DNA of 64,000 nt from Chitinophaga fulva (GTDB lineage: Bacteria > Bacteroidota > Bacteroidia > Chitinophagales > Chitinophagaceae): the NCBI RefSeq assembly GCF_012927205.1, contig NZ_JABBGC010000001.1, positions 2,542,810 through 2,606,809 on the forward strand, in the 5' to 3' direction. The notes under the pieces were generated by a model. That model searched no databases and was not told the origin of the DNA. It saw nothing but the letters and a program-made list of their open reading frames with translations. The position numbers and the translations under genes are program-made. Position 1 is the first letter of the stretch; each line of letters opens with the position of its first letter. Below, piece by piece: positions 16,984 to 26,304 of the stretch.

Positions 16984-19605
16984 ATGCATCAGAAATTACG
17001 GTTTTACCTTCGTTACCACACCCATTACGGGCAGGAAATTTACCTGCTGGGAAATATTCCTGCACTGGGTAACGATGTGCCGCACCAGGCCCTCCGCCTG
17101 CAATGGGAAAATGACGACTGGTGGAGCGCTACTATCCATATTACTACCGACGCCCCTTTTGTCCTCCAATATCAATACATACTCAGGGAACTGGAAGAAG
17201 TGACCTACGAAGGCGGTATCCGGGAAATATCGCTCGATCCGGCCCAGGAAACGTATCAGTTCACCGATACCTGGAGCTATGCCGGACAGCCACAACATGC
17301 CTGGCAAACGGCTCCTTTTACCCGTGTGTTTTTCCGTCATCCGGTACAACAGCCCGACAGCCGCCATGCCACCCACCTTTTCCGGGTACAGGCCCCCCTG
17401 CTGCCAGCCGGCAAAACCGTTTGCCTGCTCGGTAATGTCCCGCAACTGGGTAATTGGAACATTGAAACACCACTGCTGCTGCAATATGATGCCCAGGGCT
17501 GGTTTACCGCTGCGCCGAAGCTGCCGGCCGCTACTACTGCACCTGTGCGGTACAAGTATGGTATCTACGATCTGGACAATCACACTTTCGAGTGCTATGA
17601 AAACGGCCCTGACAGGGAATTGCCGTCTTTCGCTACCGGTGGCCTGACTGTGCTGCATGATGATTTTGTGCGGAGGGATTATCCCCACTGGAAAGGCGCC
17701 GGTGTATCCGTGCCCGTATTCAGCCTGCGCAGCAACGAAGGTTTTGGCACCGGTGAATTTGCAGACCTGGCGCCGCTGGCACAATGGGCACGGCAGGGCG
17801 GGCTGCAACTGATACAGCTGCTGCCGGTCAACGATACGATCAGTACCTGGACCTGGCGCGACTCCTACCCGTATGCGGCCATCTCCTCCTTTGCCCTGCA
17901 TCCGCTCTATATCCGGTTGCAGGACGTTGGCCAGCTACCGGATAGCCATCCGCTGCAACGGCAGTTCCATTCGCTACGGCAATGGCTCAACGAAAAAGAA
18001 GACGTAGATTATGAAACCGTACTGTCTTATAAACTGGCCTATCTCAAAGCTCTTTATGAAGCAGAAGGGGAGAAGCTGCAAACCCGTGCGTATTGGCAGT
18101 GGTTTGCTGCCAACGAGCACTGGCTGCTGCCCTATGCCGTTTTTTGTTACCTGCGTGATAAATACCATACCAGCGATTATTCCCGCTGGCCGGAATATAA
18201 CCAGTACGACTATACGGCTATCAACCAGCTGGTGATAGCAGACAGGGCTGCGGCAGACACTGCACACTTTTATTTTTTTATACAGTATCACCTGCACCTT
18301 CAGCTGCAAAGTGCCGTGGAGGCCGTACACCAGGAAGGAATAGCCCTGAAGGGAGATATCCCCATCGGTATCTCCCGCTACAGCGCAGATGCCTGGATGG
18401 ACCCCGGCCTTTACCACCTGGACGCACAGGCCGGCGCGCCACCCGATAGTTTTACGGCAGAAGGACAGAACTGGGGTTTCCCTACCTACAACTGGAAGAA
18501 AATGATGGCTGATGGCTGCGATTGGTGGCAGCAGCGGCTCCGGCATATGTCGGTTTATTTTGACGCCTTCCGTATAGATCACATCCTGGGTTTCTTCCGC
18601 ATTTGGCAAATACCGGAAGATGCCGTACAGGGGCTGCTGGGGTATTTTCATCCAGCCATTCCCGTTAGCCGCGAAGAACTGCTGCAGAAAGGCATCCCAT
18701 TTGAAGAGGAACGTTTTTGCAAACCCTGGGTTACTGACGTTATGCTGGACGAGATTTTCGGCAGTTATGCGGGGATTATTAAAGACCGTTACCTGTATAC
18801 ATTGCCCAACGGGCACTACGCTTTTCAGGCACATTGTGATACCCAGCGTAAAATCAGGGCGCTGCAACTGCCGGAAGCCGTGGAATCGGCCCTGTTCCGC
18901 CTGATAGCGGACGTGTTGCTGATAAAGGTCACGAAAGGGGAAAGGGTGATGTACCATCCGCGTTACGATCTGGCTTCTACCGCCTCTTTTGCCGCACTGG
19001 ACACCGTTGCACAGCAGCGGTTGCAGGCGCTGTACCATCATTATTTTTATGTACGGCAGGAGAGCTGCTGGCGTAAGGAAGCCATGCACAAGCTGCCCCT
19101 TATCAGAAGGGCCACCCGTATGCTGATCTGTGGCGAAGACCTGGGCATGGTGCCACACTGTGTGCCCGGTGTCATGCAGGCACAGGGCATCCTGGGACTG
19201 GAAGTGCAGCGCATGCCCAAACACAGCGGACATGATTTCGCCGCTATTTTTGAGGCGCCCTACCTGTCTGTGCTGACCCCGGCCACCCACGATATGAGCA
19301 CGCTCAGAGGGTGGTGGGAAGAAAACGCAGGCATCTCCCGAAAATATTATCAACAGGTATTAAAACATCCTACACCTGCCCCGCAACATGCCAATACTAT
19401 CCTGATAAAGGAAATTATCGACCAACACTTGCAGGCTAACGCCATGTGGCGTATCTTTCAAATACAGGACCTGCTGGCAGCCTCCGGCTACATTCCGGAC
19501 CAGCATCCTGATAAGGAAAGGATCAATATTCCCGCAGTGACACAACATTACTGGAGATACCGAATAAATAAACCAATTACGGATTACGAACTACGAAAGT
19601 TTTAA
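16984..19605 (+). CDS. malQ: 4-alpha-glucanotransferase with two N-terminal starch-binding domains
   Basis: 873 residues. It transfers 1,4-alpha-glucan segments between maltooligosaccharides (GH77). Two tandem CBM20-type domains are at about 1-110 and 125-240, recognisable from IYLLGNIPALGN and VCLLGNVPQLGNW. The catalytic domain starts at GVSVPVFSLRSNEGFGTGEFADL. The nucleophile Asp is in FDAFRIDHILGFFRIW, the acid/base Glu in CGEDLGMVP, and the third Asp in TPATHDMST. The two-CBM20 layout is known from plant DPE2 and Bacteroidota enzymes. The last ~12 residues (KPITDYELRKF) replace the usual tail and are encoded by an intergenic-type repeat. The epimerase gene starts one base after the stop. 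Confidence 0.94.
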   Translation: MHQKLRFYLRYHTHYGQEIYLLGNIPALGNDVPHQALRLQWENDDWWSATIHITTDAPFVLQYQYILRELEEVTYEGGIREISLDPAQETYQFTDTWSYAGQPQHAWQTAPFTRVFFRHPVQQPDSRHATHLFRVQAPLLPAGKTVCLLGNVPQLGNWNIETPLLLQYDAQGWFTAAPKLPAATTAPVRYKYGIYDLDNHTFECYENGPDRELPSFATGGLTVLHDDFVRRDYPHWKGAGVSVPVFSLRSNEGFGTGEFADLAPLAQWARQGGLQLIQLLPVNDTISTWTWRDSYPYAAISSFALHPLYIRLQDVGQLPDSHPLQRQFHSLRQWLNEKEDVDYETVLSYKLAYLKALYEAEGEKLQTRAYWQWFAANEHWLLPYAVFCYLRDKYHTSDYSRWPEYNQYDYTAINQLVIADRAAADTAHFYFFIQYHLHLQLQSAVEAVHQEGIALKGDIPIGISRYSADAWMDPGLYHLDAQAGAPPDSFTAEGQNWGFPTYNWKKMMADGCDWWQQRLRHMSVYFDAFRIDHILGFFRIWQIPEDAVQGLLGYFHPAIPVSREELLQKGIPFEEERFCKPWVTDVMLDEIFGSYAGIIKDRYLYTLPNGHYAFQAHCDTQRKIRALQLPEAVESALFRLIADVLLIKVTKGERVMYHPRYDLASTASFAALDTVAQQRLQALYHHYFYVRQESCWRKEAMHKLPLIRRATRMLICGEDLGMVPHCVPGVMQAQGILGLEVQRMPKHSGHDFAAIFEAPYLSVLTPATHDMSTLRGWWEENAGISRKYYQQVLKHPTPAPQHANTILIKEIIDQHLQANAMWRIFQIQDLLAASGYIPDQHPDKERINIPAVTQHYWRYRINKPITDYELRKF

Positions 19606-19606
19606 A

Positions 19607-20623
19607 ATGAAACTCACACTTTATCCTTTTGAGCTGAAATTCCGCCACACGTTCACCATTTCACGTAAATCGAAAGACGTACAACCCTTACTGGTAGTGG
19701 AACTGCAGCAGGATGGCCTGTCCGGCCTCGGAGAAACGGCCGATAATTCCTATTACAATATGACCGTGCCCCGGTTGATGGAATCCATCAACGCCCACCG
19801 CCCGTTTATCGAGAGCTATACACTGGACAAGCCGGAAGCTTTCTGGAAGGACATGTTCCCGTTATTGCAGGACAATATGTTCGCCCTTTGTGCACTGGAC
19901 CTCGCGGCATGGGACCTGTATGCTAAACGGCAAAACAAAAAGCTCTATGAAGTGTGGGGACTTAATATCTCCCATAATCCACTGACAGACTATACCATCG
20001 GCATAGATACCATTGAAAACATGGTGAAGAAATTAAAGGAGTTCCCTTGGCCGATCTATAAAATTAAACTGGGCACTAAGGAAGATATTGCGATTATCAC
20101 CGAGCTCAGAAAGCATACCACTGCTGTATTTCGTGTGGATGCCAACTGCGCCTGGGGTGTGGAAGAAACACTGAATAATGCAGCCGCCATGAAACCGTTG
20201 GGCGTGGAATTCATCGAGCAGCCGATGCCGGCAGCAGACCTTGAAGGCATGAAAACCGTTTTTGAACAATCTGCGCTGCCGGTAATTGCGGATGAGAGCT
20301 GTATCGTGGAGCAGGATGTAGCCCGTTGTCATGGCTATTTCCACGGTATTAACATTAAATTGACCAAATGTGGCGGCATCACGCCGGCGCTGCGCATGAT
20401 CAAAGAAGCGCGGCAATACGATATGAAGATAATGACCGGGAGCATGAATGAAAGCACTGTCGGAACTTCCGCCGTGGCGCATCTGTTGCCCCTGCTGGAC
20501 TACGTAGATATGGACGGGCCGCTGTTGCTGGCCGAAGATACCGCTGATGGTATCCGTATTGACAACGGCCGTATTATTTATGCCGACAGGCCCGGTGTGG
20601 GTGCTGTGCTGCGGCAGGCTTAA
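19607..20623 (+). CDS. dipeptide epimerase (L-Ala-D/L-Glu epimerase type)
   Basis: 338 residues of the enolase superfamily, muconate-lactonizing subgroup. The KxK catalytic pair is in WPIYKIKLG; metal ligands are in FRVDANCAWG, FIEQPMP and ADESC; the second catalytic Lys is in GINIKLTKCGG; the substrate loop is MTGSMNESTVG. The last motif and DMDGPLLLAED are typical of L-Ala-D/L-Glu epimerases, which recycle murein peptides. Spacing of one base to malQ suggests co-transcription, although the functions are unrelated. Substrate range of such enzymes in Bacteroidota can extend to other dipeptides. Confidence 0.88.
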   Translation: MKLTLYPFELKFRHTFTISRKSKDVQPLLVVELQQDGLSGLGETADNSYYNMTVPRLMESINAHRPFIESYTLDKPEAFWKDMFPLLQDNMFALCALDLAAWDLYAKRQNKKLYEVWGLNISHNPLTDYTIGIDTIENMVKKLKEFPWPIYKIKLGTKEDIAIITELRKHTTAVFRVDANCAWGVEETLNNAAAMKPLGVEFIEQPMPAADLEGMKTVFEQSALPVIADESCIVEQDVARCHGYFHGINIKLTKCGGITPALRMIKEARQYDMKIMTGSMNESTVGTSAVAHLLPLLDYVDMDGPLLLAEDTADGIRIDNGRIIYADRPGVGAVLRQA

Positions 20624-23214
20624 GCCGGCAGGTCACAAATACTGAATTGCCCTTCTTCATCCAGGATGCCGATACAGTGAGGCTGCGGCATGGGGAGTAA
20701 GGCCCTCACAGTGGCAGCTGTGGTATACTGCGCAACATAGGTGGTGGTTACCTGGCTGCCGCTGACTTTATATATCGCTACTTTCAGCCGGTCGCCGATG
20801 GCCAGCCGGTTGTGAGGCAACCAACTCAGTATAATATCACGTGTAGCCGATGATGTTATATATCCACTTTTAGCGCTTAACAATTTCCCGCCAAATTGAA
20901 CGATCACAACTCCCTGAACGGTGGCCACGGCCAGTGTTATACCATACAATGCAGTGGTGGCGCTCATGTGCAATATTTCTGCGCCCATTGGGAAGGCCTC
21001 CAGTTGCCCGTCCCAGGCGCAACGTAGTATGTCTGTTCTGTTGAAGAAGTAGAAAAAGCCCTGATGAAAAAAGACTTCCTGAATTTTGCCGTAAGGCTGT
21101 TGTAAGAGGAATGGTTTCCCTTCCAACCGGCATTCTTTCGGATTGCCAGCAGTACCTGACGAAGTATAGTCCCTGAATACCAACACACCGTTGGCGGAAT
21201 AAAGTGTAATGATAAACTGTTCTGTGATACTGACCCCGAACAGGTTTTGCGGGAGCCAGGAAGGCATTTCAATGGTAAGCCTATCCTCGGTTTCGGGGGC
21301 CGCCAACCCTTTTGCCTGCAATGAAGGGAAATCTCCCAATAAAAGAACACGGTTGGCACTATTGGGTTGGAAAATCATGGTGATAAGCAGGGGATGGAGA
21401 ATACCCATCTTCCATAGGTGATAGTACCATTTTTTCCCCATGTCGAAGTCCAGCAAATAAACACCGTTTTCACTGAAACCCGTAAACAACATTTGTTGGG
21501 GTAACCGTGTGCCACTTAACCATTTCACGTCTTTGGCAAATTGCAACACCTGTAATGGGCGCATGGTAACCGGGGCTGCCTGTTTGTGTCCGGTGTAGTG
21601 GTTAATGTCTTTCTGTAGCAGTTTGTCATCAGGAATGAAATACCGGAGGTATGCCAGCAACGAATCGTCATGGCGTTGCAACCGCTTGTTCACGATCTCA
21701 TAGGTGATATCCAGACCGGTATCCCGGATGGCTGTTTCCGGGTGCTGGACAGTCACGTCTTTCAGCACCATCAGGAGGTCTGTTTCATGGCCGGCAGGCA
21801 TATGGTCACGGTAAACAGTTTGTATGGCTTGTTGCAGGTGGTTGGTCTGCAAATCAAAATATTGTTTCAGCGACTGTTGCGGATCGATTTTTTTCTCCCA
21901 GCTGGTCAACAGCAACTGGCCAGCGAGCGTGTTGTCATGCATCTTTTCCCGTGCTATCCGGGCGGCAAATTGATAGTTGCCGTGCTTCAGTGCGAGATCG
22001 ATCATGCATTGATATTCCAGCATGGCCAGATCATGCTGGTGGAGCAATATATACAGGTCGCCGGCTTTTTCATGCATTTCGATACTGATGTAGATGTCAA
22101 CAGCTTCTTCGAGGAAGCCGCCTTTTTCCAAAGCTGCTGCGGCGGCTTTGTGATTTTTCAGATGATCGAGATATAAAGCAGCGGCCTCCCGGTAAAAGCC
22201 GCCTTTTTCCAGTACGTTAGCGGCCATGTTGTAATCACCTAACAGGTGCGCATAGATGTAGGCAGCTTTGCGGTAATCACCAGCAGCGATGGCCTTTTTT
22301 GCTGCTTCAAGGTACTTCTCCCGCAGCGACTGCTGAAAGTCTCCTACGTTCCAATAACTGACCGGACCACCTCCGCCCAGGTTGCCCAGCGAAAAATTGG
22401 TGTCTCTCCGTCCCAGGGAAGTGCCACTGTCCAATGACATGCCCCTTGGTGCATAAGGACTGTCTAACGGTATCGCATACTCGAGCGCTTTGTTGTAATC
22501 GGTATCAAAGAGATCAGTGAGGCGTTGCAGGGCCTGTTGCCGCAATTGATCGGATGACGGTGATTTTGTAGTACGGAAAGGGCTCACCATGGTGAGCAGG
22601 CGTAGGAGCTTGCTGAAGAAGGAGGGGCGCTTCGTCTTTGCCGGTGTGGGAATAATATCTTCCAGTGGTTGATGACCGATTTCCTGTTGGATGTCGAGGA
22701 AGATGGTATCAGTGGCCACTGCTTCCAGCAGCACTCTTTTTAACGAAGGAGCGGGAAGCGTCCCCATGCGCGCATGTTCCCAGTCGGCAGGCAATGGCGG
22801 GGAGAATGTCAGTAGAGATGACAGCGGGATCAGCTGGTCATGATGGAAGCCGGTAAATCCCAATACGGGGTGGAGTATTTGCTGGTCCCATATCAACAGC
22901 TTTTTTCGTTCGCCAGTCGTCAACGCAGGCGTCAGCACGGCGTTGACAGGGATAAAGAGGTTGTCCAGTTGCTGATAAGGATATTGCAATAGTTCCGGGA
23001 AAGGCGGAACAGCGCCGTTGAACAGCACCAGCAAGCCCGCTGTGGCAGCGCTGTCGCGCTGCGGTACGGGGAGGGCTTTCAGCTGTTCCATCGGCAGCTG
23101 CCACCGGCTGATGGCATCGAGCCATTCACCGGCATGCCGCCCGTATACGAAAGCTGCGGCGATATTGGTCGTCGGTGCTGCATCATGATATTGTAGACCC
23201 AGTGTTAGTTTCAT
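20620..23214 (-). CDS. bpX-type protein: helical repeats and C-terminal beta-propeller
   Basis: 864 residues, last gene of the conflict operon. The N-terminal ~200 residues resemble the bpX domains of MoxR-vWA-beta-propeller ternary systems. A hydrophobic and basic linker (FFSKLLRLLTMV) is followed by an alpha-solenoid at about 295-440 with repeats such as YRKAAYIYAHLLGDYNMAAN, REAAALYLDHLKNHKAAAAAL and EEAVDIYISIEMHEKAGDLY. The C-terminal ~300 residues are beta-strand-rich with propeller-like periodicity. No signal peptide or catalytic site is seen. The start overlaps the stop of the vWA gene by 4 bases, so translation is coupled. Role inferred from context: substrate recognition or scaffold for the MoxR ATPase. 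It converges with the epimerase gene, overlapping it by 4 bases. Confidence 0.7.
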   Translation of the reverse strand: MKLTLGLQYHDAAPTTNIAAAFVYGRHAGEWLDAISRWQLPMEQLKALPVPQRDSAATAGLLVLFNGAVPPFPELLQYPYQQLDNLFIPVNAVLTPALTTGERKKLLIWDQQILHPVLGFTGFHHDQLIPLSSLLTFSPPLPADWEHARMGTLPAPSLKRVLLEAVATDTIFLDIQQEIGHQPLEDIIPTPAKTKRPSFFSKLLRLLTMVSPFRTTKSPSSDQLRQQALQRLTDLFDTDYNKALEYAIPLDSPYAPRGMSLDSGTSLGRRDTNFSLGNLGGGGPVSYWNVGDFQQSLREKYLEAAKKAIAAGDYRKAAYIYAHLLGDYNMAANVLEKGGFYREAAALYLDHLKNHKAAAAALEKGGFLEEAVDIYISIEMHEKAGDLYILLHQHDLAMLEYQCMIDLALKHGNYQFAARIAREKMHDNTLAGQLLLTSWEKKIDPQQSLKQYFDLQTNHLQQAIQTVYRDHMPAGHETDLLMVLKDVTVQHPETAIRDTGLDITYEIVNKRLQRHDDSLLAYLRYFIPDDKLLQKDINHYTGHKQAAPVTMRPLQVLQFAKDVKWLSGTRLPQQMLFTGFSENGVYLLDFDMGKKWYYHLWKMGILHPLLITMIFQPNSANRVLLLGDFPSLQAKGLAAPETEDRLTIEMPSWLPQNLFGVSITEQFIITLYSANGVLVFRDYTSSGTAGNPKECRLEGKPFLLQQPYGKIQEVFFHQGFFYFFNRTDILRCAWDGQLEAFPMGAEILHMSATTALYGITLAVATVQGVVIVQFGGKLLSAKSGYITSSATRDIILSWLPHNRLAIGDRLKVAIYKVSGSQVTTTYVAQYTTAATVRALLPMPQPHCIGILDEEGQFSICDLPA

Positions 23215-25565
23215 CTTAATTGAGCAATAAACCGGAGAATGTATTGACTGAAAAAGGTATCCACCGGAACAACAGTATCTTCTTTATGTAGTTGAAAATA
23301 CGTATTACCGGCGAAGTGATAGTTGGCCCAGGCAGCTGTGGGTGCGCCCAAAGCTGCCACGATCACAATATCGGGGATACTGCTATCGGAGCTGCGCAGG
23401 TACAGCAATCCGCGGCTATAGGTGATATGGCTTCCATCTGCCCAGGTGAAGCGTGTTTGTTCAACGTAAGGAGTACCAGGAAGCGGAATGATTTCCGGCC
23501 CGTTATTGACAGGTTTCCGGCCGGCCTTGAATTTCTTGCGCTCTGACAGCCACAGAAATGTAACACCTGTGTAGATGCGGACTACATGTAAGCGCCTGTT
23601 TTGTATGATCAGTTCACCTTCCTCACTGATAAATATCTCCTTCACCACGGAAAGGCCGGAGATGTGCTTACTCATGGCACGGTACAGCGATTTGTGTTCT
23701 GTTGTTCTTTGCCGGTACATCTGTGCTATGTCGGGCGGAGTGTTTTCTGCATCGTCATGAACTGCTCCGGTAACGGCATTCACCTTTTTAAAGGAAGGGG
23801 AAAGGCAGAACTCATCATTACGCAGGCTGACGGAATAGTTCTCTCCTGGCACGTCTGTTACTATCCGTTTACAAAGAAAGGAATTGTCCTGTTGTGTAAA
23901 ATGATACAGTATCAGTGTGGGAAACATTGATGTTTGTACCAGCAAACTAAAGGAGTTGTCCGGAAGCGTCAGCAACGTGAAAGTTCCTTGTTCCACATAC
24001 CTGCAGCATTCCAGTGCGCCTGTTTTGGAGTTGCTCCGCCATTCCACCCTGCCACAGCGGTTAATGGAAATAATACCAGGAATTCCGGCCACTTCCCTGC
24101 TGAAAAAGTGACCTGGTTTGTTTTTGATGTTGGTAGCTGGGAACCTTACTGGTGGTTGGTCTTCCTGGCGAATAAGGAAGGAAGACGGAGAGCCCGTTTT
24201 CAGGGAGGGGCTTGTCATGATTTCTTCCAGGTTGATCTGTGCATGACTGACCAGTTTTTTCCTTCCGCCGGAATAATGATAACAATAAAGCGCTCCTCCG
24301 CGGTCCACCGTCAACAGAAAATCCACTTTAGGTGGATGAGTGTTCAGTATAGCCTGTATCTCGGGATGGGCTGCGGTTTTCTCACAAGTGACCAGGTAAT
24401 ATTCGGTATCCGTTTGTTTTTCTGCCAATGCGGAAGACAAGGCATCGGCCATATGTAGTCCTTTGTCCAGCAATGTCAGTGCGCTTACTACGCCTGAAGG
24501 TGTGCCCAGGTCCATAGTGTAGGTATCGCTGTCTCCCAAAGCTATGGAGATGATGGTACTACCTTTTTCCTGTTGCTGATGACAGGCCAACGCTGTGGCC
24601 ATACCAAAGGCACGGGGCATGCCCCACATTTTCAGGGTAATGTCCAGCAGGATGACGACGGTCTTTTTGCGATCAAGCGGTGGTTCTTCCCGGCGCAGGT
24701 ACAACGCTTCGTTGTTGGCAAGGCGTGCGGTCAGCAACAGATCGTCCTGCGCCAGTTCGCTGATCAGCAGGCGATCGTAAGCACCTTTGTTGGTAATGTC
24801 TGCGTAGCCGCCCAGCTGATGCGCACCACTGTTGTAGGTATGCATGGGCACATGGATGGCAGCCATGATATGCCTGGCCAGCCGCGCGATGCCGGCAGTT
24901 TGTTCACTGCCTTCCAGTTGCGTTAGCAGATCACTGTGTCCCGGCAATGGCAGTTCAACCGGCAGTGGTTGCAGTTGAATAACGTCGGGTTGTAACGCTG
25001 CCAGCAGCGTGGCCCGGTCCGGAAATTTTTTGCCTGCCTGTGCCAGCCAGTCCAGGTCGAGATTTATGGTATCGAAAATTGTCTCATCGTCGCTGTAGTT
25101 ACCGGGTGTAAAGTGTTCCAGCACTTCAGCGGCCTGTTGATTATTGATATATGGTTTAATGTCATCGAACAGTGTTTTCAGCAGATGGGCTTGTTGATGG
25201 TAAGCCCGTAATTCAGCTGGCAGAGAATGTACCAGTTCCAGTAAATGGCAGGAATAGTTCAATGCATCGGCAACACCTTGCTGTAGTTCGTGTAATTGCT
25301 GTAGTCCCGGTGCAGCGTAGGCATCATTGACATGTTCTTTTAGCTGCCACGTAGTGAGGGCAGCATGGGTGTGGCTCTCCTTACAGGCACAGAGGACGAA
25401 TAGTATACTGCCCAGCGGGGGCCATCCTGGTGGGATCATTTTCCATAAAAGCCCTGTGAGGGCTTCGGTGTAGCAAACCGTGAAACCGTTGTCCAGTTCG
25501 ATCACCTGGCCATCTTCGCCCCATTTCCAGCAATAGCCACGGGTAAGTTCAAAATACGTTGTCAT
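23211..25565 (-). CDS. von Willebrand factor A protein of a MoxR-vWA-bpX system
   Basis: 784 residues with the start at 25565 (MTTYFELTRG); the open frame reaches 25745, but that part only overlaps the preceding gene. A unique N-terminal domain of about 290 residues is followed by a vWA domain (about 300-460) beginning RKKTVVILLDITLKMWGM. The usual DxSxS metal motif reads DITLK (D308, T310, K312), so metal binding is probably impaired. A beta-rich C-terminal part (about 540-784) may form a propeller. Start overlaps the upstream stop by 17 bases. vWA partners of MoxR ATPases normally receive the ATPase-driven remodelling; that role here is inferred. Confidence 0.75.
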   Translation of the reverse strand: MTTYFELTRGYCWKWGEDGQVIELDNGFTVCYTEALTGLLWKMIPPGWPPLGSILFVLCACKESHTHAALTTWQLKEHVNDAYAAPGLQQLHELQQGVADALNYSCHLLELVHSLPAELRAYHQQAHLLKTLFDDIKPYINNQQAAEVLEHFTPGNYSDDETIFDTINLDLDWLAQAGKKFPDRATLLAALQPDVIQLQPLPVELPLPGHSDLLTQLEGSEQTAGIARLARHIMAAIHVPMHTYNSGAHQLGGYADITNKGAYDRLLISELAQDDLLLTARLANNEALYLRREEPPLDRKKTVVILLDITLKMWGMPRAFGMATALACHQQQEKGSTIISIALGDSDTYTMDLGTPSGVVSALTLLDKGLHMADALSSALAEKQTDTEYYLVTCEKTAAHPEIQAILNTHPPKVDFLLTVDRGGALYCYHYSGGRKKLVSHAQINLEEIMTSPSLKTGSPSSFLIRQEDQPPVRFPATNIKNKPGHFFSREVAGIPGIISINRCGRVEWRSNSKTGALECCRYVEQGTFTLLTLPDNSFSLLVQTSMFPTLILYHFTQQDNSFLCKRIVTDVPGENYSVSLRNDEFCLSPSFKKVNAVTGAVHDDAENTPPDIAQMYRQRTTEHKSLYRAMSKHISGLSVVKEIFISEEGELIIQNRRLHVVRIYTGVTFLWLSERKKFKAGRKPVNNGPEIIPLPGTPYVEQTRFTWADGSHITYSRGLLYLRSSDSSIPDIVIVAALGAPTAAWANYHFAGNTYFQLHKEDTVVPVDTFFSQYILRFIAQLR

Positions 25566-26304
25566 AAGTTTCAGGTTGCGCAGGGCCGGAATGGGTAGCG
25601 CGGATGCCGCGCCGGGTGGCCGGTACCAATGCATGTTGCGGAATACGTTCCCAGCTGCCGTCGGGATGGAACAGTAACAGGTATTCGTGTTGTGGGTCCA
25701 GCTGCTGTATGATAATCGATGTAATGCCGGCCGGCTGCAGGGCAAAGCCAGCGGGTAACAGCAGTTGCTGCTCTTTTACATAAGCTTTGCCGGGAATGGC
25801 AGGCAGCGGGTGACCGACGATCAGCACCCTGTCCTTGTTGTCTGCGGCAAAGGAGAGTTGTTGCAGCCGTATAGCCGGTGCTGTTTCTCCGTAGATGTGC
25901 CAATGAGCTAGGGTGGTGAGCAGGGCGGTCGTTTCGCCCGGTTGTGCTACCGGTATTAATGTAATGCCAGCGCCCTCGGTGACGGGATGCGGCATGCCTG
26001 ATACGGGCAGCGACACCGTCAGCCATTTGGGTAGTGGCTGCCATGGCAGGGAGTTGTCCAGTATAGCCGTTGGCGTTATATCGCCTTTCTGGAAAAGCCG
26101 TTGCGCGTTATCCACATACCAGGTACAGATGGCCGGCAGCTGTAATAGCAGCGGGTGTACCGGTTCTATGGCGGAGATACCTCTTAGCCACACGGAAGTG
26201 GCGTCTGCCGCCGCTTCCAGTCCGGGCAGATGCCTGACAGTTCCCAAGGCGGCGTACTGCTGTAAGGGCAGTTGTAATATGATGCCGGTGAATTGCGGCG
26301 TCAT
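25549..26304 (-). CDS. bpX-family protein of the MoxR-vWA system
   Basis: 251 residues starting at 26304, where ATGA is shared with the MoxR stop codon; the frame also contains an ATG 24 bases upstream. The protein begins MTPQFTGIILQLPLQQY and contains WLRGISAIEPVHPLLLQLPAI and a C-terminal region LLLPAGFALQPAGITSIIIQQL followed by LLFHPDGSW. I recognise no enzyme motif. Its position between the MoxR ATPase and the vWA protein, and its size, match the small bpX domain proteins that define the ternary systems. This identification rests mainly on context. Confidence 0.65.
   Translation of the reverse strand: MTPQFTGIILQLPLQQYAALGTVRHLPGLEAAADATSVWLRGISAIEPVHPLLLQLPAICTWYVDNAQRLFQKGDITPTAILDNSLPWQPLPKWLTVSLPVSGMPHPVTEGAGITLIPVAQPGETTALLTTLAHWHIYGETAPAIRLQQLSFAADNKDRVLIVGHPLPAIPGKAYVKEQQLLLPAGFALQPAGITSIIIQQLDPQHEYLLLFHPDGSWERIPQHALVPATRRGIRATHSGPAQPETYDNVF

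Noticed and set aside
17974..19353. 459-codon open frame antisense to malQ
   Set aside because: Opposite strand of the GH77 domain, with no protein-like pattern.
25566..25745. Upstream extension of the vWA gene
   Set aside because: The extra 60 residues overlap the preceding bpX gene and look random; the start at 25565 gives normal operon overlap.
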